From NCBI RefSeq assembly GCF_017815135.1, contig NZ_JAGJCF010000024.1:1-64000 (forward strand): 64,000 nucleotides of DNA, given 5' to 3'. Of the stretch, positions 18,722 to 28,453 are shown piece by piece. The notes under the pieces are model-generated. The model had not been told where the DNA came from, did not search any database, and saw only the letters and a list, made by a program, of their open reading frames with translations. Every line of letters begins with the position of its first letter. Position 1 is the stretch's first letter. The position numbers and the translations under genes were made by a program. This DNA comes from Jiella mangrovi (GTDB lineage Bacteria > Pseudomonadota > Alphaproteobacteria > Rhizobiales > Rhizobiaceae).

Positions 18722-19699
18722 TCAGGCGACCCGCCGGTCGGCCTTTGGGGGCTCGGCGGGCATGGCATCGCCGTTCTTCTCGCCCTCGTCGGCCGCAAGC
18801 CTGTAAAGGCGGGCGATCCGCCGGGAGAAACTGTCGCCCGTTTCGACGAGAAGCCGGCGCGCGCCGGCGATCCCCGCCTCGCGCAATTCACTCTGGCGCC
18901 TGTCGATCAGGGCGATCAGAAGCGACAGGGTTTCCTCGTCGCCGAAGGCATCGGGGTCGGCGCGCACCTCGCCGCGCAGCACGGCAAAGTCGTGGTCGCG
19001 GCCGAGATCGTCGGCGATCGACTTGGCGAGGTCGATCGGTGCACCGAAGGCTTCCGGCCAGGCGGGAGCGAGAAGTCGCAGGTGCATCCAGTGATATTTC
19101 ACGCGTTTCCTCAGATCGTGCAGATCCTCCGCGTCACGGCTCTTTGCGGCGATCGCGAGTGCGTCGCGAGCCCGCTCGAAGGTCTTGGCGGCGCCGCGCG
19201 CGACGATCCGGCCTGCCTTTTTCGCGTCGTGTCGGCCGCCGCCGATCTGGAACGCCTCGATCCTCGGACGCGCCTGCTCCATGGCGAGCACCGCGTTTCT
19301 GATCGAGGCCGCATCGCTGTCAAGCTCGACCGCCGCGTCGCGATCGGCGACAAGTTTCGCCCGCACCGATCGTAGCGAGCCGGCCTTCAGCTGGCCGGCA
19401 AAATGCGTCTCGAGATCGTCGAGAGCCTCGATCAGGGCGGCCTTGTCGCGCACGCCGGAAAGGCCTCTCGCACCGTCTCGAAACGCCGCGTTGAGGTCAG
19501 CGTAAAGATCGTCATCCGCCGGGCGGATGAGTCGGACGAGACCGCGCAGCTTCTTCAAGCGTTTGCGCGCCTCGTGGATCGCCTCGTGCAGGTCGCCGTC
19601 CTCGCCGCGCAGGTCGGCCAGAGCGCGGTCGATCTGGGCCAGCGCGACCTTGCGGAATTCCGCGTCGAGGGGGCGGGCGGGGCGGATCTTGTAGGCCAT
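18722..19699 (-). CDS. CHAD domain protein
   Basis: A 325-residue, mostly helical protein with the conserved-histidine alpha-helical domain. Two repeats of the HEARKRLKKLR / DLRKRVKYHWMHLRLL motif provide the conserved histidines and the strongly basic surface that binds polyphosphate in characterised CHAD proteins. It follows the CYTH gene by nine bases on the same strand; in many bacteria the two domains form one polypeptide. A role in polyphosphate or triphosphate metabolism is likely but not proven here. Confidence 0.9.
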   Translation of the reverse strand: MAYKIRPARPLDAEFRKVALAQIDRALADLRGEDGDLHEAIHEARKRLKKLRGLVRLIRPADDDLYADLNAAFRDGARGLSGVRDKAALIEALDDLETHFAGQLKAGSLRSVRAKLVADRDAAVELDSDAASIRNAVLAMEQARPRIEAFQIGGGRHDAKKAGRIVARGAAKTFERARDALAIAAKSRDAEDLHDLRKRVKYHWMHLRLLAPAWPEAFGAPIDLAKSIADDLGRDHDFAVLRGEVRADPDAFGDEETLSLLIALIDRRQSELREAGIAGARRLLVETGDSFSRRIARLYRLAADEGEKNGDAMPAEPPKADRRVA

Positions 19700-19708
19700 G
19701 CGTCTTCC

Positions 19709-20188
19709 TTAACTCGAAGCTTTGTCGTCAGCCGGGCGGCCGCGAAGGGCGAGCGTCTGGTTCAGATAGCGCGGATCGCCGGTCACCTCGATGCTAAGGA
19801 AGTCGGGCCGCTCGAAAGTCTCGTCCTCGCTCGCAAGTTCGATCTCGGCGACGACGAGCCCATCGAGGGCGCCGTGATAGACGTCCATCTCGATGGTGTT
19901 CGCCCCATTCGGCACGAGATGGCGGGTCTTCTCGATCGGCGTGCCGATCGCCGCGAGGCGCAGCGCCTCTGCGTCTTCCAACGGAATCTCGTATTCGAAC
20001 TCGCCCCGGCTGATGCCGCGCCCGGTCTTCAGCGTCAGCCTCGCCGACGAACCATCGGTGATCCTGACGCGGCAGGAGCGGTCCTCGCCGGCAAAGAGAT
20101 AGAACTGTTCGAACCTTCTGGCCGACACGGCGCGATCACGCCAGCCGTCCGACCCGACCAGAAATTTCCGTTCGATCTCCTGTCCCAT
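19709..20188 (-). CDS. CYTH domain protein (triphosphate tunnel metalloenzyme)
   Basis: A 159-residue protein that begins MGQEIERKFLV, the EXEXK signature of the CYTH superfamily. Alternating charged residues on predicted strands (CRVRITDGSSARLTLKTGR, EFEYEIPLEDAEAL, VVAEIELASEDETF) fit the tunnel of acidic metal ligands and basic phosphate ligands. Likely substrates are inorganic triphosphate or a related triphosphate. It sits between hisH and the CHAD gene, 127 bases after the hisH stop. Confidence 0.9.
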   Translation of the reverse strand: MGQEIERKFLVGSDGWRDRAVSARRFEQFYLFAGEDRSCRVRITDGSSARLTLKTGRGISRGEFEYEIPLEDAEALRLAAIGTPIEKTRHLVPNGANTIEMDVYHGALDGLVVAEIELASEDETFERPDFLSIEVTGDPRYLNQTLALRGRPADDKASS

Positions 20189-20315
20189 TGCGCAGATCCT
20201 TGCCTTTCCCAGATCGGAAATGGCGCCGGCATTGCGAGATCAAGGTCGGCGCCGGAATAATGCCGGGCATTGCGATCGGCGAAGGTTTGTCCGCAGGGGC
20301 AAGGCGGCGGAGAGG

Positions 20316-20969
20316 TCAGGGCCTCCAGCCGAGAAAGTTGGCGAGAAGCCGCAGGCCGAGGGTCTGGCTCTTTTCGGGGTGGAACTGGGTGCCGGCGAAA
20401 TTGTCGCGCGCCACCATCGCCGTGACCTCGCCGCCGTAATCGGCACTGGCCAGCACCATCGCCGGGTCCCGCGCGAGAAGATGGTAGGAGTGGACGAAAT
20501 AGGCATGCAGGCCGTCCGGCCCCGTCTCGATTCCGTCGAGAAGCGGATGATCGTTATGTCGCTCGATCGTGTTCCAGCCGATCTGGGGCACTTTCAGCGT
20601 CGGATCTTCCGGATCGATCCTGACGACATCGCCGGGAATCCAGCCGAAGCCCTCGGTCACGACCTTTTCCAGCCCGCGCGAGGCCATCAGCTGCATCCCG
20701 ACGCAAATGCCGAGGAACGGCCGGGCGCGGGTTTCCACCGCCTCTTTCAGCGCCTCTGTCATGCCCGGCACGGCGCAAAGCCCCGCCTTGCAATCGGCAT
20801 AGGCGCCGACGCCCGGCAGGATCACCCGGTCGGCGGAGCGGACCATCTCGGGCTCGTCGGTCAGGGCGACGGTGACATCGTGGCCGCCTTCGCGAGCGGC
20901 GCGCTCGACCGCCTTGACCGCCGAGCGCAGATTGCCCGAGCCGTAATCGATGATCGCAACTTTGTGCAT
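20316..20969 (-). CDS. hisH: Imidazole glycerol phosphate synthase, glutamine amidotransferase subunit
   Basis: HisH supplies ammonia from glutamine to HisF in histidine biosynthesis. The class I amidotransferase triad is visible: the nucleophile cysteine in [11 protein letters not shown], and the His/Glu of FHPEKS near the C terminus. It starts [12 protein letters not shown] as expected. I choose the ATG at 20967-20969 because GGAAGG lies eight bases before it; the TTG at 20975 would leave only two bases. hisA and hisF, which normally follow, are replaced here by CYTH and CHAD genes. Confidence 0.94.
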   Translation of the reverse strand: MHKVAIIDYGSGNLRSAVKAVERAAREGGHDVTVALTDEPEMVRSADRVILPGVGAYADCKAGLCAVPGMTEALKEAVETRARPFLGICVGMQLMASRGLEKVVTEGFGWIPGDVVRIDPEDPTLKVPQIGWNTIERHNDHPLLDGIETGPDGLHAYFVHSYHLLARDPAMVLASADYGGEVTAMVARDNFAGTQFHPEKSQTLGLRLLANFLGWRP

Positions 20970-20971
20970 CG

Positions 20972-21682
20972 TCAAAGCCTTCCGACCGGAACGCGCCGCC
21001 CGCCGGCGAGCTTTGCCGTTTCAACGCCCGGCTTGTCCCAGCGCTCCGCCCGGCCTTCGACCTTGAGCGCCCGTTCGAGCTCCGCCGTCAGCTCGGACTC
21101 CCCTTTGCCCTTGCCCCGAGCTTCGGAGGAGGGGGCAGCGGCGTCATCCGCGCCTGCGGGGCCGCCCATCGCGCCAGCCTGCGGTTTGTCGAGAAGCCTG
21201 CGGTCGTCTTCTTCGGCAGATTGCGCGCGGGCGCTCCCTTCAAGGTTGGTGTCGCTCGCATCGTTCGAAGGCGCTCTGTCTTCGGCAGGGTTCGGCGCGC
21301 GCAGCATCAGGGCTTCTTCGGGAAAGGCGTGGTAGTAGATCAGCTCGGCTTCGTCCGAGCTCTGCGCCTCGAAGGCCGCGACGTCGTTCCAGCCCTTGCG
21401 ACGCAGCTTGGCCGCGCGCAGGCTCGGCCCTTCGAGCCCGATCAGGACGCCGAGAAGCATCGAGATCAGCACCGCGCTCAACTCGAAGCCCTCGACCGTG
21501 CCGAGGGCATTGATCGCCACCAGGAGGGCGACGGTCACCAGACCCGACACCCAGAGCCCGTAGCGAAACATCCAGAGAAAGGTAAAGAAGAAGGCCAGAA
21601 ACGAAAAGCGGTCGCGCAGAAACACCGCCGTGTCGCTCGGACCCATGGCTTCCGGCGGCTCGTAGACGAGATAGCGGGTCAT
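20972..21682 (-). CDS. DUF2628 membrane protein of the his cluster
   Basis: A 236-residue inner-membrane protein. It starts [10 protein letters not shown], has two or three hydrophobic segments at about 27-80 ([19 protein letters not shown] and following), then a cytoplasmic stretch [17 protein letters not shown], and a long disordered charged tail. From memory, Rhizobiales genomes keep this family between hisB and hisH. The function is unknown. The stop lies three bases before the preferred hisH start, so the genes are coupled. Confidence 0.85.
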   Translation of the reverse strand: MTRYLVYEPPEAMGPSDTAVFLRDRFSFLAFFFTFLWMFRYGLWVSGLVTVALLVAINALGTVEGFELSAVLISMLLGVLIGLEGPSLRAAKLRRKGWNDVAAFEAQSSDEAELIYYHAFPEEALMLRAPNPAEDRAPSNDASDTNLEGSARAQSAEEDDRRLLDKPQAGAMGGPAGADDAAAPSSEARGKGKGESELTAELERALKVEGRAERWDKPGVETAKLAGGRRVPVGRL

Positions 21683-21704
21683 CGCCGCGTCCTTGCCCGC
21701 GCGA

Positions 21705-22313
21705 TCATGCCAGCATTCCCTTGGTCGAGGGCACGAGATCGGCCTGCCGCGGATCGATCGCCACGGCGTCCCCGAGGACGCGCGCCACGGCCTTGAAGCA
21801 GGTCTCGGCGACGTGATGGGCGTTGGCGCCGTAAAGGTTCTCGATATGCAGGGTGATCCCGGCATTCTGGGCGAGAGCCTGGAAGAATTCGCGCACCAGC
21901 TCGGTGTCGAACGAGCCGATCTTGGCCCTCGAAAACTCCGCCTTGAAGACGAGTAACGGCCGGCCCGAAACGTCGACGGCCGCGCGTGTCAGGCACTCGT
22001 CCATGGCAAGATCGAGCGAGGCATAGCGGCGAATGCCGCGCCGTTCGCCCAGCGCCTGACGAATTGCCTGGCCGATGGCGATGCCGGTGTCCTCGACGGT
22101 GTGGTGATCGTCGATGTGAAGGTCGCCGTCGGTCGCGATCTCCATGTCGATCAGCGAATGCCGGGAGAGCTGCTCCAGCATGTGATCGAAGAAGCCGACG
22201 CCGGTCGCGATCGTCGAACGGCCGGTGCCGTCGAGATCGACCTTCACTCGAACCTTGGTTTCCTTGGTCGCACGCTCGACGACGGCGTCGCGCCGCCCTG
22301 CCGTTTGAGCCAT
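21705..22313 (-). CDS. hisB: Imidazoleglycerol-phosphate dehydratase
   Basis: HisB dehydrates imidazole-glycerol phosphate in the sixth step of histidine synthesis. The metal-binding histidine clusters are present: [21 protein letters not shown] and ANAHHVAE. At 202 residues it is the monofunctional form without a phosphatase domain. It starts at the ATG at 22311-22313; eight more codons upstream are open from an earlier start. It is the first gene of the minus-strand hisB-DUF2628-hisH unit and is divergent from hslV across 229 bases. Confidence 0.95.
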   Translation of the reverse strand: MAQTAGRRDAVVERATKETKVRVKVDLDGTGRSTIATGVGFFDHMLEQLSRHSLIDMEIATDGDLHIDDHHTVEDTGIAIGQAIRQALGERRGIRRYASLDLAMDECLTRAAVDVSGRPLLVFKAEFSRAKIGSFDTELVREFFQALAQNAGITLHIENLYGANAHHVAETCFKAVARVLGDAVAIDPRQADLVPSTKGMLA

Positions 22314-22542
22314 GTCCTCGCCCCCGAACACGTCCATCGTTTCGTTCGGCTTCTACGCCGGAATGCGCCGGCTTGAAAGCGTTCCGTTACAAAACCGTCG
22401 TGAAAGCTGAAGCCGGGCTTGCCGCGCGTCGCTTGGCAAGCGGCTGCGTTACGCCCACATGGGGGGCGAAACGGACGGACGGACGGCGCCGCGCTGGCCG
22501 CGATCGACGGTGAGCGCCGCGCCCTCGCAACAAGGACCCACC

Positions 22543-23109
22543 ATGAATTTCGAAAAGCACGATCCGGACAAGATCTACGGAACCACCATCGTCACCGTCC
22601 GCAAGGGCGGACAGGTGGTCATTGCCGGCGACGGCCAGGTCTCGCTCGGCAACACGATGATCAAGGGCAATGCCAGGAAGGTGCGCCGGATCGGCAAGAA
22701 CGGCGAGGTCATCGCCGGTTTTGCAGGAGCGACCGCCGATGCCTTCACGCTTCTGGAGCGCCTCGAAAGCAAGCTCGAGCAATATCCCGACCAGCTGATG
22801 CGGGCCTGTGTCGAACTTGCCAAGGACTGGCGCACCGACCGCTATCTCAGGCGGCTCGAGGCGATGATGATCGTCGCCGACCGGACCGTGACCTTGACGC
22901 TGACGGGGACAGGCGACGTTCTGGAGCCTGAGCACGGGCTGATGGCGATCGGGTCGGGCGGCAACTACGCGCTTGCGGCCGCCCGGGCGCTCGCCGACAC
23001 CGAGCTGTCGGCCGAGGAGATCGCCCGCAAGGCGATGAAGATCGCCGCCGAGATCTGCATCTACACCAATGACAACGTGGTGGTCGAAAAGATCGACGAG
23101 GCCGAGTGA
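22543..23109 (+). CDS. hslV: ATP-dependent protease subunit HslV (ClpQ)
   Basis: HslV is the proteolytic chamber of the HslUV heat-shock protease. After a 13-residue propeptide ending YG comes [10 protein letters not shown], so Thr14 is the N-terminal nucleophile. GDGQVSLGN and the lysine in RKVRRIGK are also conserved. It has 188 residues, the family length. The partner ATPase gene hslU, commonly next in order, is missing: a terminator and a convergent autotransporter gene follow. The protein needs HslU, so hslU should lie elsewhere in the genome. Confidence 0.95.
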   Translation: MNFEKHDPDKIYGTTIVTVRKGGQVVIAGDGQVSLGNTMIKGNARKVRRIGKNGEVIAGFAGATADAFTLLERLESKLEQYPDQLMRACVELAKDWRTDRYLRRLEAMMIVADRTVTLTLTGTGDVLEPEHGLMAIGSGGNYALAAARALADTELSAEEIARKAMKIAAEICIYTNDNVVVEKIDEAE

Positions 23110-23176
23110 GGCCTCATCTGCCTTTTCGGGCCGGATCTTCTCCGGCAAGGCGGCTCGTTCGGGGATATTAAGAAAA

Positions 23177-23205
23177 GCCGCGGCGATCGAAGCGATCGCC
23201 GCGGC
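23177..23205. terminator. Bidirectional intrinsic terminator
   Basis: A perfect 12-bp stem GCCGCGGCGATC / GATCGCCGCGGC with a 5-base loop lies between the convergent hslV and autotransporter genes. On the minus strand it is followed by TTTTCTTAA, a good terminator for the autotransporter gene. On the plus strand only CTTTA follows, so termination of hslV would be weaker. Confidence 0.8.
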
Positions 23206-23268
23206 CTTTAGTCGTGCTTCAGCACGCTTTCCGCGGGAGAATGCGTTCTTTCCTGCCGCTGGCGCTTG

Positions 23269-26200
23269 CTACCAGCTGAACTTCAGGCCGGCGCTGAAGT
23301 TATGGGCGCTCTCGTGCTTCGAGAACGCGCCCTGATAGGCGGCATAGACGGTCGCGGAGGTGCCGGTGTCGAGCTGGGCGGAGACGCCGACGAGAGCCGC
23401 ATCCCGGCCGAGTGACGGGCCACTCGCGCTGAAGGACGCCGCCGAAGCACCGGCGAAGGCCGCATCGACCTTGCCGTTGGTGTCGGCGAATTCGTGGCTC
23501 CAGCCGAGGCTTGCCGAGGGCGTGAGGCTCATATTGCCGGCAAGGTCGAAGCGGTGGCTGAGGCTGGCGCCGACGACCGTCTGGAAGCTGCCGTAGGTCT
23601 CATCGTCGATCGAGACGCCGGCCGCGCCCGATTCGTCGGTGCCGTCGAGCCGGACGGAGACGCCGCGCAGCGCGACGCTCGGCTCGATGCGGGTGACGTC
23701 GTTGCCGAAGTCGACGCCGGCCCGGATCTCGCCGCCATAAGAGGCGGCGTCGGCATCTCCCTCCATCCTGCCGAAGCCGGCGACGCTGCGCTTCACCTCG
23801 CCGTCGGTGTAGCCGATGCCGATCTGGCCGTCGATGAAGCCGATGCCGTCATGATAGGTGCCGTAGAGCCGCGCCTGCAACGCATTGCCGGAAACCTTCG
23901 CGCCGTTGTCGATGTCGGCGTCCTGATTGACATAGCCGAGCGACGCACCGAGGACGAGGCCTTCGCCGATCTCGCCGTCGAGGCCGACGACGATGCCGCC
24001 GAGCGTCTGATCGTAGCCGGGGGCGCCGTCGCCGTCGATCGTCGCCTTCTGACCGAGGGCGGTGAACCAGGCGTTCATGCCGTGCTGCTCGGCGCTCTGC
24101 ATGGTCGGGTCGACGCTGGCCCCGCGCCGCGCCTCGATCGCCCGGTCGACGGCCTCGCTGCCGGCGTACCAGCTGTCGCGATTGACGACGAGCGCGTCGG
24201 CATAGGCGGTCGGCGACAGATCCGTCAGGGACGAGGCGATGTCGCTCGCGCCGAGACCGTAGAGGGCGTCGTAGAACGCTTCGGCCGAGCCTTCGAGCCG
24301 GACGCCTGCGGCCGGACGGTCGGCATCGATCGCCGCCGCGACATTGGCGGCATTGCCGTTCGAGGCATAGCTTTCGTACTCCGTCGGCGTCACCACAAGG
24401 CGCAGGTCGCTCGAACCGTAGATCGTATCGAAGCGGGTGCCGGTGGCGAGACCGTCTGGCTGGGTCAGTCCGTCATAGCTGCCTTCGACGCCACCTTCGG
24501 CCGTGACGATCTGAAACTGCGTTCCGATGTCCGGCGTGTAGCTGTTGGTGGCGTCGCCGGTGATGCCGCGCAGCAGGGGCACGAGCGTGCCATTGGCGGT
24601 GTAGACGCTGTCCGTGCCGACGAGTTCGAGGCGGCTGTAATTGCCGGCGCCGATCTCGGTGCCGGTGCCGTCGATGTCGAATTCGCTGACCGAACCGTCC
24701 GACAGCGTCACGGAATTGGCGACGGTGAGCGTTCCGGGCGAGTTGCCCGGCGCGAGCGTGCCGCCATCGGCCACGGTGACGCTGCCGCCGATGGCGCCGA
24801 CGCCGCGCAGCGCGCCGCCGTCATTGACGGTGACGTCCGAGACGATCGAGCCATCGATGGCGAGGATGCCGCCATTGACCACGGTGTCGCCGGTGTAGGT
24901 GTCGTTGCCGGACAGCGTCAGCTTGCCGGTGCCGTTCTTGGTCAGGCCGCCGGCGCCGGCGATGTCGTTGGCCCAACTGTCGGCGGCATTGTAGCCGCCG
25001 AGGCTGGCATCCATGGTGACCGCGACGTCGTTCTCGAAGTAGCCGTAGCCGTCGGCGGCGTCGTAGAGGTTGAGCTTGCCCCAGCCGTCATAGGTGTTGC
25101 CGGAGATCAGCGGATAGTCGGCGTCGAGGGCGGTCGAGGCGAGGATTTCCAGCCGCTGCTCGTCGGAGAGATAGGGAAACCGGGTGAGGAGCAGCACCTG
25201 CGCCTGCACCGGCACGTCCGAGACGGCCATGCGATAGGTGTCGCTGGTCGGCGCGAAGCCGTAGGTCATCCGGTAGAGGAAGTCGGCCTTGTTCTGCTCG
25301 CTGGTGCCGTAAGCGACCGCGGTGCCGTCGCCACCCTTGGCGATGCATTCGTCGACGGTGGTCGTCCCGCAGGCTTCGGCCAGATAGGCCTGGGTCTCGG
25401 TATAGGCGGTATAGACCGCATAGGCTTCGGTGTTGGCCGGGTCGGTCCAGTCGAGACGGTTGCCGTTTTCGTCGTAGAGCGCCGAGTAGATATTGGTCGC
25501 GGCGATCGCCTCGGCGATCATCCGGCCGGCAATGACGTCGAGCGGGGAGTGCTCACCGGCCAGAATGCGGTCATAGCCGAGCTCGGAGGCGCGGGTCAGC
25601 TGGCTCTGCATCTCCTGCGGCACCAGGAAGGCGAGGCCGAGCGAGGCGGTCCAGGCCGAATTGGTATGGCCGCTCGGCATCGACCCGTCGGAATAGGGGT
25701 TCCAACTGTTGGCGACCTGATGCAGCAGCTCCGGCACGTCGACGTCGGAATTGACCCGGTAGGGCCGCGGCGAGGTGCCGATGCCGGGAACGTAATCGCC
25801 GACGGTGAAGGTCGCCGGCGTGAAGACGCCGTCGGTCCAGGTGCCGACGTCGGGCACGGTGATGGGCTCACCGCCATTGGCGTCGACCATCGCCTGGGTG
25901 ACGGTGAAGCCACGCACCCAGTTTTCGACGGTGCCGTAGGCCGCCGGCACTTCGTAGTTGGACAGATAGGTCGGAATGACGAAATCGGCCGTGTCGTCGG
26001 CGGTTAGCGCGTCGCGATTGGTGTCGGCACGGTAGTCCTGATACTTGCTCTCATACTGGGGATATGAGGTGAAGGCGTCCTCGGTGTAGCGATCGTAGGT
26101 CCGCTTCGAAGGTTCCGTCGAGGAATTGGCGCGCACGATGTTGTTGAGGAAGTTCATCGCGCTGGCGAGCGGTGTCGCCGTGCCGTCGGCGAAGGTCTCC

Positions 26201-26655
26201 GATCCCCAGCTCGCCGAGTTCAACGTGTTGATGTCGGCCTCGTAGTCCGCCATCGTCGTGGTCGCATAGGTCGTGTGGGTCAGGCTGTCCGGCGTCACGC
26301 CGTCGGACGAGGCGCCGGTGCCGGTGAGAAACAGCGACGTCAGAACCCCGAGGCCGTTGGTGACGCTGTATTTCTGGTCGGTGCGATCGTCGTGGATCGC
26401 CTGCAGCGTCTGCGCTTCGGTCCGGCTCTCTGTGATCTCGGCGGACAGATCATAGTTGCGGATCATCACCGACGGGTCACCCTCGATCAGATCCACGAAC
26501 GAATCCATCAGATAGGGCAGGTCCGACGGATCGTCGGTCGTGCGGCCGTTGGAAAAACCGACGGCCGGAGAGGTCGGGATCTCCTGCGCCATGACGGGCG
26601 TGCCGGAGAGTGCGGTGCCGACCAGAAGCAGGCCGGCGAAACGATCGAGTTTCAT
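23269..26655 (-). CDS. Autotransporter with PAP2 (acid phosphatase-like) passenger
   Basis: A 1128-residue type Va secreted protein. A signal peptide at 1-24 ends VMA-QE. The passenger carries the PAP2/class A acid phosphatase landmarks PSGH at 327-330 and R363...GEH(369)SPLD(373)VIAGR, with an RP at 297-298 ahead of them. A passenger-associated repeat follows at about 595-635 (GTGKLTLSGNDTYTGDTVVNGG), which suggests a short beta-helix stem. The last 270 or so residues form the outer-membrane beta-barrel and end in a terminal tryptophan (FSAGLKFSW). Phosphatase or haloperoxidase activity at the cell surface is inferred from the motifs; the usual KX6RP motif is not clearly complete. Confidence 0.9.
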   Translation of the reverse strand: MKLDRFAGLLLVGTALSGTPVMAQEIPTSPAVGFSNGRTTDDPSDLPYLMDSFVDLIEGDPSVMIRNYDLSAEITESRTEAQTLQAIHDDRTDQKYSVTNGLGVLTSLFLTGTGASSDGVTPDSLTHTTYATTTMADYEADINTLNSASWGSETFADGTATPLASAMNFLNNIVRANSSTEPSKRTYDRYTEDAFTSYPQYESKYQDYRADTNRDALTADDTADFVIPTYLSNYEVPAAYGTVENWVRGFTVTQAMVDANGGEPITVPDVGTWTDGVFTPATFTVGDYVPGIGTSPRPYRVNSDVDVPELLHQVANSWNPYSDGSMPSGHTNSAWTASLGLAFLVPQEMQSQLTRASELGYDRILAGEHSPLDVIAGRMIAEAIAATNIYSALYDENGNRLDWTDPANTEAYAVYTAYTETQAYLAEACGTTTVDECIAKGGDGTAVAYGTSEQNKADFLYRMTYGFAPTSDTYRMAVSDVPVQAQVLLLTRFPYLSDEQRLEILASTALDADYPLISGNTYDGWGKLNLYDAADGYGYFENDVAVTMDASLGGYNAADSWANDIAGAGGLTKNGTGKLTLSGNDTYTGDTVVNGGILAIDGSIVSDVTVNDGGALRGVGAIGGSVTVADGGTLAPGNSPGTLTVANSVTLSDGSVSEFDIDGTGTEIGAGNYSRLELVGTDSVYTANGTLVPLLRGITGDATNSYTPDIGTQFQIVTAEGGVEGSYDGLTQPDGLATGTRFDTIYGSSDLRLVVTPTEYESYASNGNAANVAAAIDADRPAAGVRLEGSAEAFYDALYGLGASDIASSLTDLSPTAYADALVVNRDSWYAGSEAVDRAIEARRGASVDPTMQSAEQHGMNAWFTALGQKATIDGDGAPGYDQTLGGIVVGLDGEIGEGLVLGASLGYVNQDADIDNGAKVSGNALQARLYGTYHDGIGFIDGQIGIGYTDGEVKRSVAGFGRMEGDADAASYGGEIRAGVDFGNDVTRIEPSVALRGVSVRLDGTDESGAAGVSIDDETYGSFQTVVGASLSHRFDLAGNMSLTPSASLGWSHEFADTNGKVDAAFAGASAASFSASGPSLGRDAALVGVSAQLDTGTSATVYAAYQGAFSKHESAHNFSAGLKFSW

Positions 26656-27085
26656 ATGTTCCCCTCAGGCGTCCGAAAGAGGACGCGGGTTCAGGCGGCC
26701 ACGGCAAGGATCTGGCCGGACACGCGATGTGCCGGGCCTCGCTGACCGATGCCGAACCGTTCGTTACGATGAGTGCGCGCGCCAGGAGCGAGGAGCCCCC
26801 CTCCTCGATCCGCCCCCGAAACGCCGCATTTCAGTAATGTTTCTTTACAATATATTTGTGACAGGTGAGACGGTCGACGCACGAAACGAAGGGCGTGGCA
26901 GTCGGGCCACGCAAGCGGCGGGAGCCGTTCTGTGGCGTCTTCACGGAAGCGGCAGGCCGATGCAGCAGCCGGGCCGCGAGGCCGATGAACGGGCGTTTCA
27001 GGGGCTGTGTCCAGCGACGAGACCGGCGGAGCGAAGGTTCCTGGCGCTGCGGGCCTGAAGCGATCCGTGACGCCGGCCACAGCTT
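26656..27085. other. Gene-free stretch upstream of the autotransporter
   Basis: No gene is supported in these 430 bases. An AT-rich island at about 26831-26862 (TTTCTTTACAATATATTTGTGACAG region) stands out in GC-rich surroundings. It could hold a promoter for the minus-strand autotransporter about 180 bases away, but no clean -35/-10 pair can be claimed. Confidence 0.4.
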
Positions 27086-28453
27086 TCAGGCTGCGACGGC
27101 GTCGGCCTCCAGGCGCGCCAAAGCCGCCTTCAGGGCGGCGACGCAATCGCCGTCGACGGCTGTTCCGGTGTCGGCGTCGAGAATGGCGAGCGCTTTGCCG
27201 ACGGGCATCGCAGCGCGATAGGGCCGGTCGGCGGTAAGTGCGTCGAAGATGTCGGCGACGGTGACGATGCGGGTGTCGAGGCTGATGTCCTCGGCCTTCA
27301 ATCCGTAGGGATAGCCCTTGCCGTCGAGGCGCTCGTGGTGGCGCCCACCAATGACGGCGAGTTCGGCGAAAGCCTTGATGTTGGACAGGACCGCCTGCGA
27401 ATAGACCGGATGGCGGCGGATCTCTGCGAATTCGGCTTCGTCCAGACGTCCAGGCTTGTCGAGGATCGCGTTGGAGACGCCGAGCTTGCCGATATCGTGG
27501 AGGAGGGCGGCGCGTTTCAGCCGGCGGCGGTGCTCCGGCGAATGGCCCATCGCCTCTGCGATCATGTCCGTGAACAGCGCCACCCGCTCGGAATGGCCGC
27601 GGGTGTAAGGGCTCTTGGAATCGACGACGATGGCGAAGGCCTCGGCAATGTCATCCAGATAGTCCTCGTCCACGGCCCGGCGCGCTTGCGCAGGTTCGAG
27701 CGACAGGACCGTCTCGGTCAGGTCGTCTTCGCCCAGGGCCGCGACGAAGGCCTGATCGTCGGCAAGCGTTTCGAACGCTGCTACGATTTCGGGATCGAAC
27801 CATGTGCCGGACCGGGACTTCACCTCCGTGAGCGCGGCGGTCATTCCCCCGAGCTGGAAGAAGACGTCGGCGACCTGGGCGATCAACGCCACCCTCGAAA
27901 ACAGCGGAATGTCGTGGCCCTTGAGGCCGCTGGGGTGACCGCCGCCGTCGAAATGCTCGTCGAGGCCGATGATGCCGGCGGCCACCTCTTCGCCGAATCG
28001 CATCTTCCGGGCGATCGCCGCGCCGCGCTGGCAGCGCGTTTCGATCAGTTCATGGGCGATCGTGCCACCATTGCGGAAGACGTTGACGAGGGCGCGAAAG
28101 CGCTCGGCGAGCCCCGCCTTCATTCCGGTCTGCTGCAGGACGAAGCGCAGGATATGGGCGAGGCTGTCGTCCACCTCCTTGAAGCTCCGCTTGAAGCCGA
28201 TATCGTCGGTCAGATAGAGTTCGCAGATCCTGGCCGCGTTGGACGAGCAGCCGAGGTCCTTCAGCAGAAGCGTGTAATAGAGTTGACCGGTCGCTACCGC
28301 GTCGAGGCCGATCTCGCGGGCGATGTGGACGCCGATGTAGCAGCAGCGCATGCAATGCCCGGCGGGCTGGCCTTCGGTCAGATCCAGAGCTTTGGAAAGG
28401 GCAGCGAGAATTTCCGCGAGCCGGAGCGAGGAGCCTGTTTCACTTGCCTGCAT
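27086..28453 (-). CDS. Tandem HD-GYP domain protein (c-di-GMP phosphodiesterase-like)
   Basis: A 455-residue cytoplasmic protein with two HD-GYP-like halves. The second half has the catalytic motifs HDIGKLGVSN, HHERLDGKGYPYGL and a following metal-site helix (TRIVTVADIFDALTADRPY), expected to hydrolyse c-di-GMP. The first half keeps the same order in degenerate form: KDLGCS replaces HDxG, and DEHFDGGGHPSGL resembles the GYP segment. It may serve as a sensor or dimerisation domain. I start at the ATG at 28451-28453, preceded by GGAAGAG at five bases; a TTG ten codons earlier is the alternative. Confidence 0.88.
   Translation of the reverse strand: MQASETGSSLRLAEILAALSKALDLTEGQPAGHCMRCCYIGVHIAREIGLDAVATGQLYYTLLLKDLGCSSNAARICELYLTDDIGFKRSFKEVDDSLAHILRFVLQQTGMKAGLAERFRALVNVFRNGGTIAHELIETRCQRGAAIARKMRFGEEVAAGIIGLDEHFDGGGHPSGLKGHDIPLFSRVALIAQVADVFFQLGGMTAALTEVKSRSGTWFDPEIVAAFETLADDQAFVAALGEDDLTETVLSLEPAQARRAVDEDYLDDIAEAFAIVVDSKSPYTRGHSERVALFTDMIAEAMGHSPEHRRRLKRAALLHDIGKLGVSNAILDKPGRLDEAEFAEIRRHPVYSQAVLSNIKAFAELAVIGGRHHERLDGKGYPYGLKAEDISLDTRIVTVADIFDALTADRPYRAAMPVGKALAILDADTGTAVDGDCVAALKAALARLEADAVAA

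Noticed and set aside
22372-22400. Heat-shock (sigma-32) promoter before hslV
   Set aside because: CTTGAAA at 22372 matches a -35 box, but no acceptable -10 box follows at the right distance.
23494-26007. An 837-codon open frame on the plus strand antisense to the autotransporter
   Set aside because: It is a GC-rich shadow frame with composition typical of antisense reads (G, A, D, V, R rich) and no recognisable domain; the minus-strand protein has clear motifs throughout.
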